Source of the DNA: JANQOH01 sp965243325
Lineage (GTDB): Bacteria; Pseudomonadota; Alphaproteobacteria; UBA7887
Reading direction: 5' to 3'
DNA: 64,000 bases
Assembly: GCA_965243325.1 (NCBI GenBank)
Contig: CBDEUQ010000003.1
Span: forward strand, 1,612,001-1,676,000
The translations under genes and the position numbers were made by a program. Shown piece after piece: positions 9,582 through 17,782 of this stretch; position 1 is the first letter of the stretch, and each line of letters begins with the position of its first letter. Below the pieces are notes generated by a model. The model was not told where the DNA came from. It saw only the letters and a list, made by a program, of their open reading frames with translations, and did not search any database.

Positions 9582-10775
9582 ATGAGAGTTCTGCGAACCA
9601 TGGGCATCGGCGCCGCGCTGGCGCTCTTGCCGGCCGCCGACGCGGCGGCGTTGACGCGGGTGATCGTGCTCGACCAGGGCCGGCCGGTGCGCCTGCTGGC
9701 CGCCGTGCACGAGAGCCGCGAGGATGTGCTCGTGGCGCTCGGCGAGCTCGCGTTCAAGTCGGAGTTCCTGCTCGAAGGGTCGCCGCTGCGCACGCTCGGC
9801 GCGAAGATGACGTGCGACTCGTGCCACCCCGACGGCGGCGCGAGCCCAATCGTGTTCTTCGAAGGGCTGTCGGACAAGCCCGGCAACCTCGACGTCACCA
9901 ACCGCGCGATCTCGCTGATCGAGGACAACCTCTTCAACCCGATCAACGTGCCGAGCATCGTCGGCGCCCGCCACAGCGCTCCGTTCGGGCGAGAGGGGAG
10001 CTTCCACTCGGTGGAGGACTTCACGCTGTTCGCGATCACCAGCGAGTTTGCCGGCGGAATTCCCTCCGACCTGGTGATCGAGGCGCTCGTGGCCTTCCAG
10101 AACAGCCTTGCCTTTCCCGACAATCCGCTGCTGGCCGCCGACGGGCGCCTCGCGGCTACGGCGCCCGCCGCGGCGCAACGCGGCGAAACGGTCTTCCACC
10201 GCCCGTTCCCCGACGGGACGGGGCGAAGCTGCGCCACCTGCCACCGCCCCGACAACTATTTCCTCGATCATCTCGTGCACGACGTCGGCACCGGCCGCGG
10301 CATTCGGGAGGGGAGGGCGTTCGAGACCCCGACCTTGCTCGACGCGCTCGCCACCCCGCCGTACCTGCACGACGGCCACTTCGACACGCTGGGCGAGACC
10401 GCCGACTACTTCGCCGACTATTTCGGGCTCCGTCTCGACGACGGCGAACGCGCCGACCTCGCCGCGTATCTGGAAGCGGTGGGCGGCGGCCGGTCGGAGG
10501 CCGCGCCGGGCGACGCGGTGCACGTCGAGACCGCGGCCGCTCTGCTCGACGTGGCCCTCGAGGCCGACGACTGGTTGCTGACCCGCATGGTGGTGCTGCT
10601 GGCGACGACCGAACTGGACGACTGGCGCGGCGACGCGACGGCGCCCGACGGCGCGGTCCTCGACCGCTGGATCTCCCTGCTGCGCCGCATCGAGGCCCGC
10701 ACCAAGGTGGAGGATTTTGACGCCGCGCGCGCGACGCTCGTACAATTTCGCGCCGCGCTCGCCGGCGGGTCCTGA
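9582..10775 (+). CDS. Dihaem c-type cytochrome, cytochrome-c peroxidase/MauG family
   Basis: A 397-residue protein starting with a Sec signal (MRVLRTMGIGAALALLPAADA), hence periplasmic. It has two haem c sites, CDSCH at residues 78-82 and CATCH at 217-221, in the spacing of the CCP/MauG superfamily. Motifs such as NVPSIVGARHSAPFGREGSF and FETPTLLDALATPPYLHDG match that superfamily. The C-terminal 100 residues are extra and unrecognised. The start was chosen at 9582 for the signal peptide and a GGGGG stretch upstream. Whether it is a peroxidase or a maturase is undecided. It ends 57 bases before an aminotransferase in the same direction. Confidence 0.85.
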   Translation: MRVLRTMGIGAALALLPAADAAALTRVIVLDQGRPVRLLAAVHESREDVLVALGELAFKSEFLLEGSPLRTLGAKMTCDSCHPDGGASPIVFFEGLSDKPGNLDVTNRAISLIEDNLFNPINVPSIVGARHSAPFGREGSFHSVEDFTLFAITSEFAGGIPSDLVIEALVAFQNSLAFPDNPLLAADGRLAATAPAAAQRGETVFHRPFPDGTGRSCATCHRPDNYFLDHLVHDVGTGRGIREGRAFETPTLLDALATPPYLHDGHFDTLGETADYFADYFGLRLDDGERADLAAYLEAVGGGRSEAAPGDAVHVETAAALLDVALEADDWLLTRMVVLLATTELDDWRGDATAPDGAVLDRWISLLRRIEARTKVEDFDAARATLVQFRAALAGGS

Positions 10776-10832
10776 ACCGGCGGAGCGTCGCGCGGCCGCC
10801 CACCCATTCATCGCACGAGGCAGGAGGACAGC

Positions 10833-12056
10833 TTGCAACTCGGCCAATTCCAACTCGCCGACGGCATGGGCCGGCTCGGTACCGAAAGCGCGTTCGAGGT
10901 TCTCGCACGCGCCAAGGAGATCGAACGGGCCGGCCACGAGGTGATCAATCTCGGCATCGGCCAGCCCGATTTCCGCACGCCCGGGCACATCGTGGAGGCG
11001 GCGAAGAAGGCGCTAGACGACGGCGAACACGGATACACGCCCGGCAACGGCATCCTGCCCCTGCGCGAGGCGGTCGCCGCGGACATCGCGACGCACCGCG
11101 GCGTCGAGGTCGATCCCGGGAACATCGTCGTCGTGCCCGGCGGCAAGGTAACGATGTGGCACGCGATCCTGATGTTCGGGGGAAGCGGCGCCGAGATCAT
11201 GTATCCCAACCCCGGCTTCCCGATCTACGAATCGGCGATCGAGTTCTCGGGCGCGCGGGCGGTGCCGATCCCGCTGCGCGAGGCCAACGGCTTCGCGTTC
11301 GACGCCGACGAGGTGCTGTCGCTGATTTCCCCGGCGACGCGGCTGATGATCCTCAACAGCCCGGCCAACCCGACGGGGGGCGTCGTGCCGCGAGCCGAGT
11401 TCGACAAGCTCGCCGCCGGCCTCGAACGCCATCCCCACGTCACCGTGCTGTCGGACGAGATCTATTCGCGCCTGACCTACGGCGGCGCCGAATTCACCAG
11501 CCTGCTCGGGTACGAGAACCTCCGCGACCGGCTGATCGTGCTGGACGGCTGGAGCAAGACCTGGGCGATGACGGGCTGGCGCATCGGCTACGGCGTCTGG
11601 CCCGGGCCGCTGGTCGACCTCGCGACCCGGCTCAACATCAACTCGGTGAGCTGCACCAACGCGGCGACGCAGCACGCCGCCATCGCCGCGTTGCAGGGAC
11701 CGCAGGACTCGGTCGCCGTCATGCAGGCGGCGTTCGACGAACGGCGCTCGGCGATCGTCGAGTGGACGAACGCGGTGCCCGGCATGAGCTCGATCCTTCC
11801 CGAGGGCGCGTTCTACACCATGCCGAACATCTCCGGAACCGGGGTCGGCGCCAAGGCGATGGAGACGTTCCTGCTCGAGACGCTGCATGTCGCCGCCATC
11901 GCCGGCACCAGCTTCGGCGCCTTCGGCGAGGGCTATCTGCGCTTCTCCTACGCCAACTCGCTCGACAACATTCGGAAGGCGCTCGGACGAATGCGCGACT
12001 TCGCGGAGAGCGAAGGCTGGGAGGCGGTCGCCCGGGCACCGCAGGCCGCGGCGTGA
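10833..12056 (+). CDS. Class-I pyridoxal-phosphate aminotransferase
   Basis: A 407-residue fold-type I aminotransferase, a distant paralogue of the product of 8205-9407. A TTG start is assigned because AGGAGG ends five bases before it; the next ATG (10866) has no such site. The PLP lysine is K242 in DGWSKTWAMTGWR, NSPANPTGG is at 175-183, and GIGQPDFRTP is near the N-terminus. The amino donor is not evident; aspartate/alanine-type substrates are usual for this group. The C-terminal 20 residues are Ala-rich. Confidence 0.88.
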   Translation: MQLGQFQLADGMGRLGTESAFEVLARAKEIERAGHEVINLGIGQPDFRTPGHIVEAAKKALDDGEHGYTPGNGILPLREAVAADIATHRGVEVDPGNIVVVPGGKVTMWHAILMFGGSGAEIMYPNPGFPIYESAIEFSGARAVPIPLREANGFAFDADEVLSLISPATRLMILNSPANPTGGVVPRAEFDKLAAGLERHPHVTVLSDEIYSRLTYGGAEFTSLLGYENLRDRLIVLDGWSKTWAMTGWRIGYGVWPGPLVDLATRLNINSVSCTNAATQHAAIAALQGPQDSVAVMQAAFDERRSAIVEWTNAVPGMSSILPEGAFYTMPNISGTGVGAKAMETFLLETLHVAAIAGTSFGAFGEGYLRFSYANSLDNIRKALGRMRDFAESEGWEAVARAPQAAA

Positions 12057-12073
12057 GCGGCTTCCGCGCCCTG

Positions 12074-12090
12074 GCGGCGCCGGGCGCCGC
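12074..12090. terminator. GC hairpin between convergent genes
   Basis: A seven-base perfect stem (GCGGCGC/GCGCCGC, 3-base loop) lies in the 58-base gap between the convergent aminotransferase and SDR genes. There is no T-run on either strand, so it is only a possible bidirectional transcription end. Confidence 0.3.
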
Positions 12091-12114
12091 GGCCGCGCGG
12101 AACGAGCGGACGCG

Positions 12115-12828
12115 TCAGAACGGCTCCTTGTAGGGGCGGAGCTCGGTCTCGAACGTCCATGTCGTCTGCTCCTGCCGGTGGAGCTGCCAGTAGGTCTCGG
12201 CGATCCCGTCGGGCGACAGCAGGCCGCCGGCGCCGCGCGCCTCGGCCATGGCGGGCGCTCGCGTGCGCAGGATCTCACCGTCGATGCCGCCGTCGATGAC
12301 GACGTGAGCGACATGGATGCCGTCGGGGCCGAAGCGCCGCGCCATGCTCTCGGCGACCGCCCTGAGGCCCGCCTTGCCGCTCGCGAAGGGCGCGAAATCG
12401 GGCCGGCCGCGGCGGCTTGCCGAGGCGCCGGTGAACAGGATCGTGCCCGAGCCGCGCGGCAGCATGCGGCGCGCCGCCTGCTGCCCGACGACAAAGCCGC
12501 CGTAGCAGCAGACGCGCCAGAACGCCTCGAACTGGTCGGGCTCGATGTCGAGGAACGGCATGCGCTGGTTGTTGCCGGCGTTGTAGACCACCGCCTCGGG
12601 CACGCCCGCCTCGGCCTCGACGGCGTCGAAGAACGCCGCCACCGCATCTGGCTCGGTCACGTCGCACGGGATCGCCCGGGCGCCGATCGCGGCAGCAGTC
12701 GCGGCGAGCCGTTCCGCGTTGCGCCCGGCGACGAACGCCTCCAGGCCGCCCTGCACGAAGCGCCGCGCCACCGCGGCGCCGAGCCCCTCGCTCGCGCCGA
12801 CTCCGAGAACCGCCACCGATCCCGCCAT
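12115..12828 (-). CDS. Atypical short-chain dehydrogenase/reductase lacking the catalytic Tyr
   Basis: A 237-residue Rossmann-fold SDR. The nucleotide-binding loop is degenerate (VGASEGLG at about 10-17) and the NAG motif is kept (YNAGNN, 82-87). The Ser region is FTGASAS (132-138). At the active-site YxxxK position the sequence is F148-A-S-G-K152, so Tyr is replaced by Phe while Lys is kept. A second protein with the same replacement is encoded at 61944-62642. GGAGG precedes the ATG. Both belong to a recognisable SDR group with FAxxK and a VVIDGGI-like C-terminal segment; its reaction is unknown to me. Confidence 0.85.
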   Translation of the reverse strand: MAGSVAVLGVGASEGLGAAVARRFVQGGLEAFVAGRNAERLAATAAAIGARAIPCDVTEPDAVAAFFDAVEAEAGVPEAVVYNAGNNQRMPFLDIEPDQFEAFWRVCCYGGFVVGQQAARRMLPRGSGTILFTGASASRRGRPDFAPFASGKAGLRAVAESMARRFGPDGIHVAHVVIDGGIDGEILRTRAPAMAEARGAGGLLSPDGIAETYWQLHRQEQTTWTFETELRPYKEPF

Positions 12829-12879
12829 CGTCCCGCCTCCTCCGCCCCTTGATCTTCCCGTCTGCCGGAAAGCCCCGGC

Positions 12880-14514
12880 CTACATGTTCGGATAGTTCGG
12901 CCCGCCGCCGCCCTCGGGCACGACCCAGCGGATGTTGCCGGTGGGGTCCTTGATGTCGCACGTCTTGCAGTGCACGCAATTCTGCGCGTTGATCTGCAGA
13001 CGCGCATCGCCGTCGCCGTCACGCACGATCTCGTAGACCCCGGCGGGGCAGTAGCGCTGCTCCGGCGCGTCGTAGACCGCGAGGTTCGTCGCCACGGGCA
13101 CGGTCTCGTCGGCGAGCTTCAGATGCGCCGGCTGGTCTTCCTCGTGGCTGACGCCGGAATACGACAGGTTGGTCAGGCGGTCGAAGGTCAGCGTCCCGTC
13201 GGGCCTGGGATAGGCGATCGGCGCGCAGTCGGCGGCCGGGCGCGTCGCCTCGCGGTCGCGGTGCGCGTGCCGGAGCGTCCACGGCGCCCGCCCGCGCAGC
13301 ACGAGCTGATCCACCCCGGCGTGCAGCAGTCCGGCCCACAGGCCCCACTTGAACGCCGGCCGCACGTTGCGCGCGCGGTGCAGCTCCTCCCACGCCCAGG
13401 AGTTGCGGAACGCGGCTTCGTAACCGGAGAGATCCACCGGTCCCGGCGCGGCGGCCGCCCCCAGCGCGGCGGCGGCGGCCTCGGCCGCCAGCATCCCCGA
13501 CTTCATGGCCGTGTGCGTGCCCTTGATCTTCGGCACGTTGAGCGTCCCCGCCTCGCAACCGACGAGCGCGCCGCCGGGAAACGCGAGCTTGGGCAGGCAT
13601 TGCAGGCCGCCCTCGTTGAGGGCCCGGGCGCCGTAGGCGACGCGCCGCCCGCCGGCGAAGGTGCCGCGGATCCTCGGATGCGTCTTGAAGCGCTGGAACT
13701 CCTCGTAGGGGCTCAAGTGGGGGTTGGCGTAGTCGAGGCCGACGACGAAGCCCACGGCCACGTGGTTGTCGTCGAAATGGTAGAGGAAGGAGCCGCCGTA
13801 GGTCCGCCGGTCCAGCGGCCAGCCGGTGCTGTGGACCACGAGACCCTTTTCGTGGCGGTCGGGCGCGACCTCCCAGAGTTCCTTGAGGCCGATGCCGTAG
13901 GTCTGCGGCTGGGCGCCGGCCCGCAGCGAGAAACGATCCATGAGCTCGCGGCCGAGGCTGCCGCGGCACCCCTCGGCGAACAGCGTGAGCCGGCCGCGAA
14001 GCTCGACGCCGGGCTGGTAATTCGGGCCGCGCTCGCCGGTACGCGCAATTCCCATGTCGCCGGTGGCCACGCCGGCGACTGCGCCGTCGTCGTAGAGCAC
14101 CTCGGCGGCGGCGAAACCGGGATAGATCTCGACCGCGAGCGCCTCCGCCTGTTCGGCGAGCCAGCGGCAGAGATTGCCGAGGCTCACGATGTAGTTGCCG
14201 CGGTTGCGCATGGGCGGCGGCAGCAGCGCATGCGGCACGGCGACGCCGCCGGTCTCGGTCAGGAACAGGAAGCGTTCGCCGGCGACGGGCGTGGTCACGG
14301 GGGCGCCGCGATCCCGCCAGTCGGGCAGCAGCTCGTCGAGGGCGCGCGGCTCGAGCACGGCGCCGGAGAGAATGTGAGCGCCGACCTCGGAGCCCTTCTC
14401 GACGACGCAGACGGACAGATCCGGGTCCCGTTGCTTGACCCGGATCGCCGCCGCCAGTCCGGCCGGACCGGCGCCGACGACGACCACGTCGTATTCCATC
14501 GACTCGCGTTCCAT
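12880..14514 (-). CDS. etfD: Electron-transfer flavoprotein-ubiquinone oxidoreductase
   Basis: A 544-residue membrane-associated enzyme. It moves electrons from reduced ETF, fed by acyl-CoA dehydrogenases and others, to ubiquinone. The FAD site VVVGAGPAGLAAA lies at residues 11-23. The C-terminal 4Fe-4S ligands are Cys489, Cys513, Cys516 and Cys519 (CVHCKTC). The start at 14514 is preferred because MERESMEYDVV is the conserved beginning of this family, although 14499 is also possible. Length is normal. It is divergent from the PcaD-like gene, with 93 bases between starts. Confidence 0.93.
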   Translation of the reverse strand: MERESMEYDVVVVGAGPAGLAAAIRVKQRDPDLSVCVVEKGSEVGAHILSGAVLEPRALDELLPDWRDRGAPVTTPVAGERFLFLTETGGVAVPHALLPPPMRNRGNYIVSLGNLCRWLAEQAEALAVEIYPGFAAAEVLYDDGAVAGVATGDMGIARTGERGPNYQPGVELRGRLTLFAEGCRGSLGRELMDRFSLRAGAQPQTYGIGLKELWEVAPDRHEKGLVVHSTGWPLDRRTYGGSFLYHFDDNHVAVGFVVGLDYANPHLSPYEEFQRFKTHPRIRGTFAGGRRVAYGARALNEGGLQCLPKLAFPGGALVGCEAGTLNVPKIKGTHTAMKSGMLAAEAAAAALGAAAAPGPVDLSGYEAAFRNSWAWEELHRARNVRPAFKWGLWAGLLHAGVDQLVLRGRAPWTLRHAHRDREATRPAADCAPIAYPRPDGTLTFDRLTNLSYSGVSHEEDQPAHLKLADETVPVATNLAVYDAPEQRYCPAGVYEIVRDGDGDARLQINAQNCVHCKTCDIKDPTGNIRWVVPEGGGGPNYPNM

Positions 14515-14607
14515 TCCGTGCGCCCCCGGCATAAGGTGCCCGAAAATACGCAGCGTCCGGCCAGTGTGCCAGCGCCGTACGCCGCCACCGCAGACCGGGA
14601 GACTTCC

Positions 14608-15402
14608 ATGTCCGAAATCGTCCGCGCCAACGGGATCGACATCGCCTATCGAATCGACGGGCCGGACGACGCGCCGGTCCTCACCTTCTCGAACAGCCTC
14701 GCCTCCAACCTGGGCATGTGGGACGACCAGGCGGCGGCGTTCGCCGCGACGCACCGCGTCCTGCGCTACGACACGCGGGGCCACGGGCGGACGGAGGCGC
14801 CGGCCGGCGCCTACGACATGGCGACCCTGGCCGGCGACGTCCTTGGACTGTGGGATGCGCTCGGCATCGACCGGAGCGCGCTCTGCGGCTGCTCGATGGG
14901 CGGCATGGTGGGCCAGCACCTCGGCATTCACCACGGCGAGCGGCTGAGCGCGCTGGCGCTTTGCGACACCATCGCCGAGTGGCCGGAGAGCGGCGCGGGG
15001 ATGTGGAAAGACCGCATCGCCGCCGCGCGCGCCGAGGGCATGGCGAATCTCGTCGACGGCACGCTCGCCCGCTGGTTCACGGACGGCTACCGCGAGTCCG
15101 GCGGGCCGGCGCTGGCGCGCGTCGGCGAGATGATTCGCACGACGCCGGTCGACGGCTACGTCGGGTGCTGCCATGCGATCAGCGCGATCGACTATCTCGG
15201 GCGGGTCTCCGAGATCGCCGTGCCGGTGCTGCTGGTCGTCGGCGCCGACGACCCGTCGACGCCCGTTTCCGCGCACGAGGCGATCCACGAACGGATCGCG
15301 GGCTCCGAACTCGTCGTCATCGAACGGGCGGCGCACCTCGCCAACATGGAGCAGCCGGAAGCGTTCAACGAAGCCCTTACCGGCTTTCTCGCCCGCGTCT
15401 GA
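14608..15402 (+). CDS. pcaD: Alpha/beta hydrolase, 3-oxoadipate enol-lactonase type
   Basis: A 264-residue hydrolase. The nucleophile is S96 in CGCSMGGM, the acid Asp is in VVGADDPSTPV and the His is in ERAAHLANME. Enol-lactonase-type features include the N-terminal RIDGPDDAPVLTFSNSL and YDTRGHGRTEAP. PcaD hydrolyses 3-oxoadipate enol-lactone in the protocatechuate/catechol branch of the beta-ketoadipate pathway. No other pca gene is adjacent, so the name is by resemblance. The gene ends 15 bases before the convergent HisN-like gene. Confidence 0.75.
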   Translation: MSEIVRANGIDIAYRIDGPDDAPVLTFSNSLASNLGMWDDQAAAFAATHRVLRYDTRGHGRTEAPAGAYDMATLAGDVLGLWDALGIDRSALCGCSMGGMVGQHLGIHHGERLSALALCDTIAEWPESGAGMWKDRIAAARAEGMANLVDGTLARWFTDGYRESGGPALARVGEMIRTTPVDGYVGCCHAISAIDYLGRVSEIAVPVLLVVGADDPSTPVSAHEAIHERIAGSELVVIERAAHLANMEQPEAFNEALTGFLARV

Positions 15403-15417
15403 TCCTGCGCCGGCCGG

Positions 15418-16206
15418 TCAGCCGACGCCGGCGAGCAACGGCGCCACCTCGTCGTAGACACGACGGTCGCCGCAGGCGACGATTCGCGTCGAACCGTGCG
15501 CCGCGCCGCCGTCCCACCCGGCGATAATGCCGCCGGCGGCCTCGACGACGGGCACCAGCGCGCACACGTCCCAGGGTTTCAGGTCGGCCTCGAGCACGAG
15601 GTCGAGGCACCCCGCGGCGAGCATGGCATAGGCATAGCAGTTGCCGCCGAGCTGCATCGTCGCGGCGCGCCGGCGAATCTGGATGTAGGCGACGCTCTCG
15701 GCGGCGGTCCTGAACATGGCCGGATCGGTGGCCGCGGCGACCGCGCTGTCGAGGCCGGCGCATGGGCGGCACGATATGGCGGCTCCGTTCAGCGCCGCGC
15801 CGCGCGGCGAACCGGCGAACCGCTCGCGGAGCACCGGCTGGTCGATGACGCCGAGCACCGGCCGGCCTTCGTGCACGAGTCCGATCAGCGTGCCGAACAG
15901 CGGGAAGCCGGAAACGAAGGCGCGGGTCCCGTCGATGGGGTCGAGCACCCACTGCCAAGCCGCGTCGGCGCGTACGGCGCCGTCCTCCTCGCCGAGAATG
16001 CCGTGGTCGGGGTAGCGCGCCTCGATGCGCTCGCGCATCGCCGTTTCGGCGTCGCGGTCGGCGACGGTGACCGGCTGGGCGCGCGGCACCTCGGAATCCT
16101 TGTGGGCGATGCCGCCGGCGCGACGGAAGCGGCGGCGGACGACGGCGCCGGCAGCATCGGCGAGCTCGTGGGCGAAATCGAGCAGCGCGTCGGTATCAGC
16201 CTGCAT
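15418..16206 (-). CDS. hisN: Inositol-monophosphatase-family phosphatase, histidinol-phosphatase (HisN) type
   Basis: A 262-residue Mg-dependent phosphatase. The metal site is visible as GEED (72-75) and WVLDPIDGTRAF (86-97, metal Asp at 89 and 92), with WDGG near the C-terminus. The DPIDGTRAF variant, with Arg rather than Thr/Lys after GT, is typical of the HisN group that completes histidine synthesis in actinobacteria and alphaproteobacteria. General inositol-phosphatase activity cannot be excluded. Its start lies 11 bases inside the Sco1-like gene upstream, suggesting co-transcription. Confidence 0.82.
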   Translation of the reverse strand: MQADTDALLDFAHELADAAGAVVRRRFRRAGGIAHKDSEVPRAQPVTVADRDAETAMRERIEARYPDHGILGEEDGAVRADAAWQWVLDPIDGTRAFVSGFPLFGTLIGLVHEGRPVLGVIDQPVLRERFAGSPRGAALNGAAISCRPCAGLDSAVAAATDPAMFRTAAESVAYIQIRRRAATMQLGGNCYAYAMLAAGCLDLVLEADLKPWDVCALVPVVEAAGGIIAGWDGGAAHGSTRIVACGDRRVYDEVAPLLAGVG

Positions 16207-16771
16207 CGCCGCCCCGGTCGTCGCGCGCCATGAAGCGGCGGATGACGGAGGCGATGTCGACCGCCGGCGTGCCGTGATGGAACAGCGCCAGACCGCCGCC
16301 GTCCGGCCCGAGAAGATAGATCGCGGCCGTATGGTCGATCAGATAGCCGCCGTCGTCGTCCGCCGGTCCGGCGCGCCGGTAGCGTGCCCGGTACGTGGCC
16401 GCCGCGCGCGCCACCTGCTCAGGGTTGCCGGTGAGGCCGATCAGGCGCGGATGGAAGTGCGGGACATAGGCGGCGAGACGCTCCGGCGTGTCGCGCTCCG
16501 GGTCGATGGAAACGAACAGCGGCTGCACCCGCGCGCCGTCCGGCCCCAGGAGCTCCACAGCATCCGCCATGACCGCGAGGTCGGTCGGACAGATGTCGGG
16601 GCAGGACGCGTAGCCGAAGAAGAGCAGCACGTAGCTGCCGCGGTACGCGGCGTCGGTCACCGCCCGCCCGGTATGGTCCACGAGATCGAATGGGCCGCGG
16701 TTGCCGTCCGCGTCGGCGCCCGCGGCGCCGCCCCAGGCCAGCAGTCCGACGACGATGCAGATCCGAATCAT
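16196..16771 (-). CDS. SCO1/SenC-family copper chaperone
   Basis: A 191-residue protein with an N-terminal signal or anchor (MIRICIVVGLLAWGGAAGA) and a thioredoxin fold. The copper ligands are CPDIC (Cys57, Cys61) and His147 in YLIDHTA. Sco proteins deliver copper to the CuA site of cytochrome oxidase. The start at 16771 is chosen because it opens the signal sequence after GGGGAGG; an upstream ATG at 16804 would bury it. The end overlaps the HisN-like gene by 11 bases. It is divergent from a cupredoxin gene at 16897. Confidence 0.88.
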   Translation of the reverse strand: MIRICIVVGLLAWGGAAGADADGNRGPFDLVDHTGRAVTDAAYRGSYVLLFFGYASCPDICPTDLAVMADAVELLGPDGARVQPLFVSIDPERDTPERLAAYVPHFHPRLIGLTGNPEQVARAAATYRARYRRAGPADDDGGYLIDHTAAIYLLGPDGGGLALFHHGTPAVDIASVIRRFMARDDRGGDAG

Positions 16772-16896
16772 GCGCGCCTCCCCGCCGCGCCGGCCGCGCG
16801 GCACCGCCGATCATAGCCCCGCGGCGGCGGCTTGACACCGCCGGCCGCCGCTGCCAGCGTGCGCCCGTCCGACTACTCCAACGCACACGTGCCGCC

Positions 16897-17262
16897 ATGA
16901 ACCGTCGTCTCCTCTTCGCGGCGTTCGCCGCCTCTTTCGCCGTTCCAGCCCTGCCTGCGCACGCCGGCGACGGGGTGACAAACGTGCGCAACGCCGATAC
17001 CTGCACCGAGGTCCACCGGGTGGAGATCACCTGGACGTTCATCCCGTCGCCGATCACGATCGTCGAGGGCGAGTGCATCCATTTCACCAACATCCACAAT
17101 ATCGAGCACAGCGCGGTCGGCGCGGAGCGCGAATTCAACACCGGCATCATGATGCCCGGGGGAACGGCGCTGCTGCGTTTCGACGAACCGGCGGAGATTC
17201 CCTATATCTGCGGCGTGCACCCGCCGATGACCGCCATGCTGACCGTCGTCGCCGCCGAGTGA
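16897..17262 (+). CDS. Small periplasmic cupredoxin (amicyanin-like copper ligand spacing)
   Basis: A 121-residue secreted protein: signal peptide MNRRLLFAAFAASFAVPALPAHA, then one cupredoxin domain. The likely type-1 copper ligands are His71 (NIEHSA), Cys105, His108 and Met111 (CGVHPPM). The C-x2-H-x2-M spacing is that of amicyanin rather than of azurin or plastocyanin. It probably shuttles electrons or binds copper in the periplasm. Divergence from the Sco1-like gene (125 bases between starts) supports a link to copper handling. Confidence 0.8.
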   Translation: MNRRLLFAAFAASFAVPALPAHAGDGVTNVRNADTCTEVHRVEITWTFIPSPITIVEGECIHFTNIHNIEHSAVGAEREFNTGIMMPGGTALLRFDEPAEIPYICGVHPPMTAMLTVVAAE

Positions 17263-17782
17263 CGGGCCGCCCTCGGGGCCGGGCGCCGGCTCTGGGGCGC
17301 CGCACGACGCCGTAGCCGCCTGCGCGCGGTCGATCCCGCCTTCGCGCACCGCCGGTTTTTCCTCCGCTTCAGCCGCGGCGAACCCCGCCCGTTCGGGGTG
17401 CGTCGTGATGCTCGTGCGCCCCTGCGACCGGAACCCCGCGGTACGCCGTCCCGACGGCGCATCCCCGCGCGGCCGAAGAGCGCTGCGGAAGCCGGACTGG
17501 GGGGAGCCAGACTGGGGGTCGCGCAGCAGGAATCTGTCTGCTACCATCGCGTCAACTGGCGACGAACGCCGTTCCCGGGGCCACGGCGGAGCCGGTGGTG
17601 CGCTGCACGACCGGCCCGGCTGCGCGGGGCGATCGCCCGCGAGGCTCCTTCGACGACGGTCGCGCCGGTCGGCGGCCGTGCCGGCCCGATCCCGCGGGCC
17701 GGAGCAGCACGACCGTCACCGAACCTGCAGGTACAGACCCGATCCATTCGGGCAACACGTCGAAAGACGGGGAGGAGAGGCA
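17263..17782. other. 520-base interval with no supported gene
   Basis: No convincing reading frame was found; frames crossing it are Arg/Pro-rich shadows. A GGCGCC-based inverted repeat lies at 17282-17301. A 13-base motif GCCRGACTGGGGG occurs at 17491-17503 and 17506-17518, with a 15-base period and 12/13 matches. The 3' end carries GGAGGAGAGG, the ribosome site of the amidohydrolase. The interval probably holds the promoter and leader of that gene. Confidence 0.5.

Noticed and set aside
12880..15336. ETF-QO extended to 818 residues
   Set aside because: The extra 274 residues run antisense to the PcaD-like gene. The family start MERESMEYDV is at 14514.
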